Below the pieces are notes generated by a model that saw nothing but the letters and a program-made list of their open reading frames with translations, did no database searches and was not told where the DNA came from. A stretch of 64,000 nt of DNA from Protula sp. h YS-2021 (Eukaryota > Annelida > Polychaeta > Sabellida > Serpulidae): assembly GCA_949752745.1 (NCBI GenBank), contig OX457031.1, positions 21,556,642-21,620,641 of the forward strand, given 5' to 3'. Made by a program: the position numbers and the translations under genes. Shown here one piece after another: positions 24,201 to 36,500 of this stretch. Position 1 is the stretch's first letter. Each line of letters begins with the position of its first letter.

Positions 24201-25369
24201 TTTTGGTAGTTTTCTTACATCTAAACTGGTGCCTACAGGCCAGGAGGAAAATTTTGCCTTCCACAGACAGTGTTATTCCCTAATAGGTTTGTGTAGTACA
24301 TTATCATGGTCATAAAATCGGTAATCGGCTGTTTCGCCATGAGGTTTTTGCTTTCCTCGGCTATTTCACCCCCGTTGTTTGGTCCCATTGATTCGCCCAG
24401 GCGGTTTGATTCCCATTTTAAATTATTTTTATATGAATTTTTGTTAAAAGTTAAATTCATTTTTAATCATATATAATTAAATAACAGTAGGATAACTGCA
24501 ATTCAGTGTGTATATTTATTACAATATGCCAATCAGGAAATTCACAATAGTTATTTCAATTTTTCTCTGTGAAGTGACACATTAAGGAAACGGTTATTCA
24601 AATTTTTTGTTCTGTAATTAAGCGTATATCTTGAAATCGAATATGAGCATACACAATAGGCATGAAGTGTAATAGCTATATACTTTTGTGAAGTAGAAGG
24701 GCTGACATATACTCATTAAACGGCTATTAACTGAATGGCAATTATTTAAAACAGCTAGCAGTAAATGTTAAAATTTTTGTTTGTGAAATTCCGTGAAATA
24801 TATCGGAATCGGAATTTAAAACAGCATAGATAAAAATTTATGAAAACAAAAACATAAGGAAGGACTATGAAAAGTCTGAGGGAGATTTTTTGAAAGGAAA
24901 GATATATTTCAGGATGGGACAATACCATACCACCTACAGTGCGAAACTACCGGCAAATTGACTGGCTTAAAAAGTACTGCGAAATCGCTGTCTAAAACCT
25001 CATAGAACCTTTAGTTACAGTCTGAGAACAGTTTCCATTCTTTAGAATAATCAGTCTCTAAGCGATATGTATTTTTAACCTTACGTTACTAGGCGAGGCA
25101 AGAGCAGTCTACAATGGGATCTATTTTGCTATGCTTAAACGCGTCTTCTGAAGCTTAGAAGTGTATTGTACTGACTTATCCATAATTTTTGCAAGAGAAA
25201 ACTTCCGGATCAGAATTAGATTCCTCAGCTTTGGAATTTCGTTTAAAGTTAAGGCCGTGAATATAGCCTGTTTTAAATAGGTAAAATGGAAATGCACTCA
25301 TCGAATCCTGACTTGTTTAATTAAAAAGAATGCCCAAGTGCAAGCCAACTGAAAATATGCCTGAAATCG
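21264..25369. other. Spacer, no gene seen
   Basis: Interrupted frames around 22440-23500 may be further decayed coding sequence, but no family could be named. A minus-strand frame at 24233-24460 also has no recognised domain. AT-rich throughout. Confidence 0.35.
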
Positions 25370-25375
25370 TTTATT
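25370..25375 (-). promoter_or_regulatory. Candidate poly(A) signal of the nAChR gene
   Basis: AATAAA on the minus strand about 400 bp past the stop codon. It is the first such hexamer I noted downstream, but it is a short motif in AT-rich DNA. Confidence 0.25.
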
Positions 25376-25775
25376 CTTGTGTTTTAACAAGATCTATGCT
25401 AACCGTTTGCCCTTTTTTAACCACAAAAGTGATTTGTTTCAGAATTTTGCCACCACAAACACATCTGACGTAAAATGCTAAAATATTGCGATAAAAACAA
25501 AACTCAATTTAGCACATGCAAAAATGACACAAAATTGCATTAGAGATACTTTTGTGATTGAAAACCATTTATGTTGGGGCGATTAAATGAAAACCGATAC
25601 TTGTGAGACTTTAATGTCAAACCTTTGCAATGCTTTCAAACACCTCGGCCTTTACTTTATATATGTATCTTTACCATACTTTGGCTTTGGCCCGGGATAT
25701 TCTAAATATCACTGTGGCTCTGTGTTATGGAATATCACGTAATGCAGTACGAAAACATAAAGCATATAAGTAATA

Positions 25776-26198
25776 TTATACGCCTGTTTGTCCTTCTCCC
25801 ACACCAGGTTCACTCTGACCGCTAAAGAACTTCCAGCCATGTGGAGAAGTTAGCAATAAACCAAGGGTCATGCCCAACGTTACGATGACAAATATTCCCA
25901 ACAAGCACCTGTCGACAACTATTCCTACTTGTTGCCAATCATTTTTAATTATGTCACGTCGGTCTTGTTCTGCCAGACGCATTTCATTTTTCTCAATTGT
26001 TTGATAAACCTTCTGTAGTGTTTTAATGAACTGCTTTTCAAAGTCGCTTTCTCCATTGGCCAATTGGGTTATACATGCACTTCCGGTTCCGGTATGTCGA
26101 ATGCGGGAGTGCAGGCGAGGAGAAAAGCCACCATTTTCAGGATGTCTGTCCTGCAGCTCGAAAGTGCCAGCACTAACATTTGTTGTAGGAATGTAATT
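25776..26198 (-). CDS. nAChR exon J: MA helix, TM4 and stop
   Basis: The acceptor reads TTTGCATACAG. The exon encodes loop residues, the MA helix ([20 protein letters not shown]), TM4 ([19 protein letters not shown]) and a 20-residue extracellular tail ending GEGQTGV. The stop is TAA at 25776-25778. Confidence 0.92.
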   Translation of the reverse strand, partial: NYIPTTNVSAGTFELQDRHPENGGFSPRLHSRIRHTGTGSACITQLANGESDFEKQFIKTLQKVYQTIEKNEMRLAEQDRRDIIKNDWQQVGIVVDRCLLGIFVIVTLGMTLGLLLTSPHGWKFFSGQSEPGVGEGQTGV

Positions 26199-29100
26199 CT
26201 GTATGCAAATAAAATTTTTGTGAGAAAAAGAAAATAATAAATGGAAAGATAACCGTTTCTTGGACATGCTCAGTCAGTTAAACAAGACCAGCTATGTTGT
26301 CATTGCTAGCTCTATTTTAGGAACAATAGAACAAAAGACATCATAAAACACATCTAAATTTAAAAGAACAATTTAGTTAAAAGCGAGTCGTATTTCTCTG
26401 TTGATATATTTGAGTTAGTTTTGTAAAAGCAAAGTAATTTTAAGACCTTACCACTGTGTTGCGTATTTGTTGTGTCGGAATTCGTAAAGCAGAATCCGGA
26501 TAGTTGATTGGATGATATGAATTCGGCGTCATGCCAGCTGGAAGCTTATAGGAAGCACAGTGAGACCTGGAAGGCTTGAGCTTTATGTAAGAATTTGAAG
26601 AATTCGAATTGGTACGGTTGCTGCTTTTATCTTCACGCATCACTCCATGAAACTGCAACTTGATGAACAGTTTTTGGAAATTATTTTATTTCGTTAGCAT
26701 GTTGGAAAATAGGAAGCTTGGTGACCAGGATAAGCCAGTACATGTATAAGAGACTGATGGATGTATGATGAATGATGTACGATTTGCTCTGATTTGCTTA
26801 CTCGTGGATTATTTTACACGGATTGAATCTACAAACATGTGAACAGTAGTTACCATTTGAGCAATGAATGTGGGTCATGTGCGATTAATCGACGGGTGAA
26901 TGCACTGAGTTTAAATGTAAAGAATCGACCTGATAGTTAGACCATACGAGCATCCGATGCCCATGTAAAAGGTAGGATAGGAAAAATTATGCGTGGAACC
27001 AATGTGAGCAATAGAGAGGCTTGAATGAAAAATAATATGGGCGAATGTTGGTAATGAGTGCCTTGAAAATCAGGAATCGTTGTAATTAAGTTTGACCGGA
27101 GTTGCATATTTATGCTGAGAGTTTACTTGCAAATTGAAAATAATGATATGACTGCAATGAGCATATTCATTATGGAGCAATGCCATAGACACCAGGTGTA
27201 TAAGTGAATAAGGAATTTGAATTCTTTACAGTTTCTAATAAAATATCGAAGCAATGACAATAATTCTGCAGAATCATGTACACAAATTAAGGAAATAACC
27301 TCTGTTTCTTCCTTCGGCTCGGGGTCCAAGCGCATGCACAGCAGTTTAGCCAGAAACTTCAAACAGATCTTCTTCACTATAGAAGGCACTTCAGATCCGT
27401 GTATACCCTTATGATGTATATTCAGTGTCAATACGGTACACCCTGTTGCCAAGGAAACGATTGCTATTGTGATGCCGTAATACAGTCCTGCAAGAAACCC
27501 ACACAGCAACAATATTTAATTTGCTCTTTTCAATTTTTAAACAGAGTTAAATTAATGGACAAGGTAGGTTGTAGACGAATACGACTGAATGACACTCTAA
27601 ATTAAGACAATTAAATCCAATACAAATATAGTTTTAAGCTTTTGTATCGCTCAAACGACCAACAATATCATTGTATCTTTTGTATCGCTCAAACGACCAA
27701 CAATATCATTGTTGAATAACAGATGTAGTTTCAATTTCTCTGAAAATTTCTAAATATTTGACTTGAATAGTCTCCAAGATTATTTAGTTTGCATTACTTT
27801 GCATTGAGAAGAAAAAAAAATGAAAACAGGATTTGACTACTCAACCTCAATATTTCAATGACCGTAAATGAAACTAATATTTATTTTTAAATAACTAACA
27901 TTTACTGATATTTGCCCTGATAGTTTAAATATGCATACAAAAGGAACAGCAATTATATTGCGACACGAATGGCAAATAAACTTAAACAGTCAGTCGTATG
28001 ACCGGATCTTAGCCACTGGTCTGGTAAAATTTACTGACACTATATTATACTTAGGATCAAACCAACCCTAATACCACTGCACGATAAAGTGCGTACAGGA
28101 AGGTGGAAAATCGTCACAGAAGCCGTTAAGATTCTTCACCATAAACCATGGCAGACAAACATGTACAAAGTATGGGGAAAATTCCTAAGTGCTAAACGTT
28201 CGTCAGCTATGAAAAAATTACAGTGGGAATAATGATAGAAAAAGAGCCCAGTTTCTGGACGAAATTTTTTTCTACTTTTACTGATGGTTTTGTTTGTGTT
28301 TTTATATCTAAAGTAGACCAAATCTTTTCATGGTTAAGATCTGAACTCCTAAGGGCAATTTGCTACAATTAATTCAACGAGCATTTAATTTAAACGATTG
28401 ATGGAATATAAACGATTGATGAAGTACCAATCACGGCAAGTAATAAAGATGTTAAATATAAAGCTTACAACTCGTTAAGGTTTTTTCATAATTCAGAAAA
28501 TGTTAACATTTATATGTAAGTATAATTTATTAAAATTCTGCATAAGATATCCTAATAAACAGTACTCATAGTCATTGATTAGAAAATGAACGCAGCAGAG
28601 AATGTGCTTACAAAGTTCCTTTGAAACTGATCTAGCATTACGTCTTCGCTGTGAGTAAGGAAGCTTATTTATTTGTGGGTTCGTGCCATGGACAAAAGCT
28701 ATTAAGTCACAATAATCACAACCATTCATCATAATTTCTCCGTCAAACCCGCTTTCACTCCATCATCACGATCACCCCAATGTCCTGACCCGTCTCTATG
28801 GAATCGTTGTCTTCTTAAGCATCCACTGCCTTGTAGACTTGCATTGTTTAGCGATTACAATAAGTTTTCAAAATATAAGCAATTCAATACCCCATAATAT
28901 TATTAGCTTAATATTTGAGCTAATTTGAAAATTATTTACACCAACAATCTAGAGTTTGGTGAGAACCAGAAATACTGGCATTTGGCAACTAATAATGTTT
29001 GATGGTATTTAAGAAATGAATTGAAGTATGCTTTTGAATGGTTTTATATTTTATGCCCTGAAAGTCGACCCGCAACAAAGCCCTGCAAAAACTGAAACCG

Positions 29101-32100
29101 GCTGCTATTACTTCCCCGGACTCTTCTTCTTGAAAAAATAGCAACTAATTCTTTAGCTAGTTTAATAAATGTATCTTTATGAAATGCCAATTCTGTAAGA
29201 TGCTGATATAATAAAGTGTACTGCATTGGCTGTACTTCGTTGGCTGCTTGGTAAAGGTTTGTTTTATAACATATAAACTACAATCAGTTCTTGCGAGTAC
29301 AATCACACAATTGTGTGGCATACTTTATCTAAAGCGCGCTGTCATTAACTTGATTGTTTATTTGGACCAGTAAATCGCTATTCACATAGAATGTAACACA
29401 TTTTAACAGAAAAACACAAAGCTAAGCATAGTATACCAATACTTTTAATCATTATTCAGTCTGTCACGAAATGATTACGCTTTTTACGGGAAATCTAAAT
29501 TAAATCTATAAATGTGCAAAGTGATATTTAAAGTAATATAACTCACAGCATAAACACATAACAAATTATATTCCGCCACATATTATTCCACCTGCCTACA
29601 CTTAAAAATGCACACACTGTCATATTGATTGATACAGCAACATATAGAAAGTATGTAAACATTATGAGAACTGTAGTTTTTTAATAATAAACTGATTAGC
29701 GATTTTACCTCGACATTTTAATTGAAGGCTAGTTTTGTTCTTTTTCATTTCCGCATGGGTTTTAAATAGGTATTAAATTTGGTTTATTTCCTAAAGTTCA
29801 AAATATTAACATTTTCCCCTTAAAAACTTTCTTCTGATTTGTTACCTTTCACTGCAATGAAAAATGAATGTAAACTGTGATATTAACCACTCAATTAAAA
29901 TTAAAATGCTCAATAACTAATAATCTCAGTACTTGAATTATTGCCAGTAAGAAACACTGTGTCAGCGTTCTCTTTTAAAGTGGTTAAACTGTAATTAATA
30001 GGGTTAAAACTTTGTGCTAAAGACGACTACTGTTATTTGCTGTTCCCCACTTCGTTCGAAGGCGAATTGGTTTAAATATGCATGTTGGTGGCGAGGTGTA
30101 TTTGTTGTGAGAGAGCCTGATAGCAATAAACTATGTCTAGAATATAGTACCTTTTTAACAATAATAATAAAGATAAAATAATAATAATAATAATAATATA
30201 TTTAACATTCATAGCTAAATGGTTGTGTTCATATAAGTTATGGTTTTGAGAGAACAAAGATGTGGTTATCATCAACAAAGTATTATGAGGTGTTGAGATA
30301 TGAGTGAATGCTAATGGTCAGATAAAATTGTTTTATTAGCATAACCTGTCTGAAATATTTCTTCGCAAGTAATCGTATAAATTTGTGCAAGCCCCAAATG
30401 TTGAAAAGGCTATACAACATATGAAAATGTTGTTTGACCATGGTATTTATAACACATATTACACATGGCATAGCAGTTCTCAACATGTACACCAAAAATT
30501 ATGTGAAATCGGGGATGGTTGTGTTGTTTTTGGCTTTGTAGCAACATAATATGGACCCAAATTGCACAGTACTGCAATTTTGTAAAATTTATGTTAAAGG
30601 GGTAGAGATTATAACCATATATCAGCTGCCAATAGGCCATTCATTTTTTTGCAACGACAAAATTGTAATCTTAAACAATCGAAAAGAATAGTTCTTTGTT
30701 TTCGTGTGCGTCATCCTTAGAAACACAGGAGACCTTTAATCTATAAGTACAATTAGTTTTATGTTCACCACAACAGCCAAGCCAAAACAAAAGGCTAAAT
30801 ATTAGATGTGGACTATTAATATTTTTCTTGTTCTTTTTGATAACTCTACCACTCTACGACTTACCTATAATTAACAGAAGCATATCAAACATAGGATACA
30901 TAAAAACAGTCAGTCATTTTCTTTTTCGCACACACTGGGGTTGTGTGGAAATTACTTTAATTTCTCTGACACTCCTAGCCTTACCTATTAATGGAAGAAC
31001 ATCCGAAGTAGGCGGCATATTTTCAGCCACAAGCATAAGGAAAACAGTCATTGAAAGCAGCGTGGTAATTCCCATAGTTACTTTCTCTCCAGAGTCACTA
31101 GGCATGTAAAAACCTACAAATGTAATGAATCAAAGGTGTTGGTCTACATATGGTTGTCCCCTCTTTTTCATTTAACACATACCAGACTATTTATAATAAC
31201 CGGAATCAACCAAAACTGCACTAGAGATAAAAAGAACTATGAATTTGTGTAGCATATTAACATTGCTAGCATTATTAACACTTAATATTTTTTGCGTTCT
31301 GAGGCAAATTTAATATATATCAGTATAAAATCCAAATTATAACATTACTCTATTCATACTAAAGTTGACCCTAAAGTTCCGTTTGAGCAATGTACAGTCG
31401 CTTGGCCAGCAAAGCCGTTTCTAAAGCCCGTCGCTTTTATGTTGCTGCCAAATTACAATAATTTTGCGTCAGAGTGTCTTAATACCGGTATTGTTTTAAG
31501 TTTCAATATTAAACATCGTAGTATTCGTGGACGTCTCACCCCAGTCACAGTTTAATAGAAGTGATATTGCTCATAATATATTTAAGTAAACGATGTTAAT
31601 GTCGTACTTAACAAAATTTACCTAAGAGTGCGACAAAGGTAATGATGAAGCACGGCAGTATCATGTTGAACACATAGAAAAGTGGTTTTCGGCGCATTTG
31701 TATGCTGTACCTAACGTCAGGATATGGTTCTGCGCAGCAGCTGAAACATAGCATGTAGGATGTAATATGACTTATATTAAGGTATTGTCACATAAGGAAA
31801 ATAGATTTGCTCACAGATTGTCTTTTCTTTGCTTTTAGGGCTTGTCATCCTTAGCCGCCAATTGAAATCCTTTTTTGTTTGACTAGATGGTCTATATTTC
31901 ATTTTTTAACAGCCATTATACAAAATACTGTGCGCATGCGCATGCCCCAAACAAATGCGCATGCGCGTGCAATATACACCCTTACTAGGAAAGAGCATGG
32001 AGTTAATACCGAAAAAATGATAACACACATGCACCAAAAAAAAACCGATTGACATACCTATAGTATTCTACATGGCGTACGGCGTGTAGCTTTACCAATG

Positions 32101-33423
32101 CCCACTCACTGTTTGGTATATAGTTACTAATATCTCCATCATCTCCTACTTTTAACAGGTTTATCTGGTAGCCATCATATGTCCAACTTGCAAACAGCAT
32201 ACTGTAGGCACATTGATTCATACAACTGAGTAAGTTATATTAAATGCATGGTAAGAATGATTTGTCCTTTCTCTAATTACTATACCCATTGTTTGGTATT
32301 TCAGTTTGTTTAGAAACTTAATAAGTTTATCATTAAAGCAGTGTTTCCAAAATAAATTATTTCTTCATAAAAATATAGTACAAGGCCGAGGTTAAACAAA
32401 AATCTAGGTTTACTTACTGACAACTCTGCTCATCAAATGGAAAGTACTTAACATCAATAGCACAGGATGATTTAAAAATAACCATGGATAACCACGTGAC
32501 GTTGCCATCATTTGTCACTATCATGTTCGTGCTGATTTGATTAGCATAGCTTGATACGTCTGCACTGAAAAGCCAAACGTAAGAAAGTTAATATCAACAG
32601 AGTTATTGTATTTTACAGTTATAGACTGATCTGTGCCTTAAGTATAAATTCAAGTTGTAATTTCAAAACTCGTCAAGATCGTTTGTTGATGTAAAAATAA
32701 CATATATTCTGTAGATGTGATATTTACATTTCGTTTACACATGATCGTTACATATTAGTTTTTTTATTAGCTTTAACTCACTTGTTGTACAGTACAATAT
32801 CAGGCCTCCAGATGGCGTCCCATGGTAGTCTAACAACTTTTATACCCCCGAAATCTTTAGGATTCCAAACTAGCTTATAGTCAATCCAAGCCTGTAAAAT
32901 ACAATGTTGAACATGTATTAATGCTTACAACATTTCTATCAGCTACTCTTACAAGATGTTTTAAAATGTTTTTTTTTTCAGAAATGTAAACAGGAACAAA
33001 CGATCGTTGCATATAAGGTTTTTACAATATATGTTGCATATATTTATTTCATTGCGATCTGGAAACTGTTTCGCACAGAATGTGTATCAACATAACTAAT
33101 TCGCTGAAATGGACTGTCATTTAAAAAGCTTAGAGCTGTACTTTAAATATTAATTTCAGTGAGATAAACAGTTCGTGGACGAAGAGGCTATCATAACCTC
33201 ACAGAAAATGTTATTTTGTTTCCTCAAGTTACTTCAGTTTTCACCACAACTATTGACACTTGAAAACAAATTGGCTTTTGCATTTCAAAATGATATGAAT
33301 TGAAATATGGTTAATTCTGAATTGCTTCTGGTTGACTAACTGCTCTATTCTGATAAAAAATCTTTAGTATTGCGGGCAGATCTGTGAATTTGCAACTGAA
33401 CACACACTGACACTGACACCCAC

Positions 33424-33515
<92 letters not shown>

Positions 33516-36500
33516 TTGTGTGTCTGTGTTCACTATACAAAGTTTCAGAAGGCTTAATGCAAAATGTATATGTTTGTATCAATTTTTGACACAGTTTCAT
33601 TTCATTAAGTTTGGTCTATTTAAAAATTATAAACATTGCAGATGAACGATATATCTATTTTCTCGTGCAAAATATCACAGCTGTGGAGCAAATGGCTTAA
33701 AAAATATGGCCTGGACAAAACGAAGACTCTAACGGGTGGGCGGGCGGCTGAGTGCTGACAATTGCTCTGATCTGTATGGCAATAATATGTCTCCTCCTAA
33801 AATACATGAAACGCTGTAACGATAAAAATAAAACAACCCTAGTTAATCATTTCGTGAAACAGAAGACCGCTATTTTATTTACCCGACGATACTGAAGAGA
33901 TAAACATGTCGCTAAACCTTCTATATTAAAGTTCACTCTCCGATCACAGCATATCAAATGAGAGTTAGCAATCGTATTCTGTTGCTTGCTTTTACAAAGA
34001 TACAGTGCATCCCTGCTCCCCGCTGTGCACTGAATTTTTGCGACCATAATTGGATTCATTGAAAAATGCGGGTATATATTTTAAAAGCATGTTGATGGTA
34101 GTAAGGGAATATTGTAAATTCTGGCGTTATCGTATTTAACATCCAAACAAACAAAAATAAATAAATAAACAAAGATGCTTTCTCGTGATAAAGAGAATAA
34201 AAAAAGAATGACCAAAAAGCAAAATATTCAATTGCTTTGTGTAAGACCGTTGCCCATTCTCTCAGCACACACAGAAGTACAGTCTGACGAGCGCAATGGC
34301 ACTGTGTGTTACCTCGAAAAAAAAAAAACATGTCAAATCGTTAACCTACTCCTTACGGTTTTTCACACCAAACGGGCTAACGCGCCCATGCTCACCATTC
34401 CGGACGACTGATTTCACACAGTCAGTTTCTGCATTTCCCCCGAGTTTTTAATGTAAATATTCAATACGAATTTTGAAATAACAAATTTCGGTAAAATTAA
34501 AAAATCTTATAAAAAAAAAAGACATCTCACGCTTTCAACATCCGGTGGGGTCCACCGGGAAAAGACCGAGATTTTTTGCGAGCGTACGCCTCTGTACACT
34601 CGTCAGGCCTGGGCAAAAATACTGGTCCAAAACGTTTTTTTATGTATTTTTTTTATTTACGACATTCATTTGCCTGTTACTTGCCAATGAACGTCGCAGT
34701 GGTTGAATATCAGTATATCTTGCTATTTAAAGCATGCCAAATTATCCAAGTTATCCCAGACTACTTGCAGAATTCCTGACCTGACCGACCTGCGAGCTTT
34801 GATTGGCTGACATCGACGAGATTATCGAAAATCACGGGAGTGTGATTAGCGTTATGAAACTTTTGAGATTCGGCGGCCACTTTGACACTTGTTTTTAAGA
34901 CTATTATCGCATTGAATTAAGGGAATCATTCTTTACGCTGTCTCGCAGCTCTTTTATTTCTCCCGCAAGTGAAATTGCAAGAGACTGCTTCAAAGCCCGT
35001 TAACAAGCGCCTATTTGGAACACACCTTTAACCTTGTAGTAATACCCGGATGAAAGCCGTTCGCAAGTCACGCAAGCAGAAAAGATAGAGGTCTTAACAG
35101 AAAGACTGCGGTTACCATAATGTAATCTAACAGGGGAACACAGTTAACTTAAAAGTGAAAGTAAGTATTCTTTTTATCCTCCGTGAGTAATGGCAAAAAG
35201 AGGCTTTGAAAAGGGTGATTGAGAATTTTCCTGTTTAACATCCAAGCGGTCAGTTGTTTCTTCACATTAGACAGCTGCGACTGTTTACTTACCAATTTAC
35301 TTATCGATCACTAAGACTTTTAAAGAACACGATAACTTTTGCCAATCGTAGGATATGGATGAAGTCAATTTCCATTGTAAATAACGTTATATCAAAGCAA
35401 CTTTTATTGAACATTAACATACATTAGGAACCATATGTTATCATGCACTGCCATATGTTATGTTACCAAATGTTTTAACACGTTATAAAATATGCCATTT
35501 TAAGGTCACCACTCTCACACCTTACGGCTATCACCCTTATTCAGTTTATCAGAACATATATAAGACTTGTTGTATCTACACATTATGAACATATGTTTGC
35601 CATACGGTGGTAAGTTCTAAAACGGGACGACGATGAGATTACCATATTGTTACACATCGCTAGTTTCTGTACAACAAAGTGGCTTCATAGTTTCTTTGTT
35701 ATATTTTCAAACAAGTGAAGTGTTTCTGCAGTGTGTTTAACATTTGCCTACATTTGCGATTACATTTATCACACGGTGTTACATTTATTACACGGTGTTA
35801 CATTTATTACACGGTGTTACATGTGTTACATGGTGTTACATTTAATACACGGTGTTACATTTATTACACGGTGTTACATTTATTACATGGTGTTACATTT
35901 ATTACACGGTGTTACACCTATTTCACGGGGTTACATTTCTGCCTTACAAAAATCAATATGACGTACCTGATTTAACCAGCAATTTGTTGTGATTATTTGG
36001 TTCTTTTCATCCTGAAATAAAAAAAAATAATCAACATTATCATAAGCACAACAAAAATTTTTAGGAAATATTTTAGTTGACAAATTCTGGAGTACCTGTT
36101 TTAAGTAATACGGTACTGAGTATGGTACTGAGTATGCTGTCTCCTTCTTTTCGCATTCCGATGTTTATTTATATCGCAGCGGTCAAAGCTAGGGAACATT
36201 TTCGTTGATTTCCGCATAGTTATTTTCACACACATGCATTATTAGTTTCAAAATTCATTTTCCAAGATAGGCGCTATGCTGGAGATGTAGCATTAACAAC
36301 CATCGATGAAACGGCTGACAAAAAATTTATACGACGGCTGCATGCATGTGGTTCTGACTAATCTATTAACGGAATACGACGCTTCTAAAAATAAAGGACA
36401 TGTTAAAATTCGGTATTTGAAAGATCCAGGTATTTCGTTGTATTTCCAATGTTCGGGACGTCGGTAATAAACAAAAATTTAGTAGTAAAGGTTTGTTCTC

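Larger units (their letters stand above)
32892..35966 (-). other. 3.1-kb nAChR intron
   Basis: It contains the TA/TG microsatellite (33426-33530), a small CCGGTGG/CCACCGG hairpin near 34542-34558 and the 19-bp minisatellite (35762-35942). No extra exon was recognised. Confidence 0.5.

Noticed and set aside
24233..24460. 75-codon minus frame with NRLGESMGPNNGGEIAEES
   Set aside because: Composition looks coding-like, but no family, splice site or neighbour supports it.
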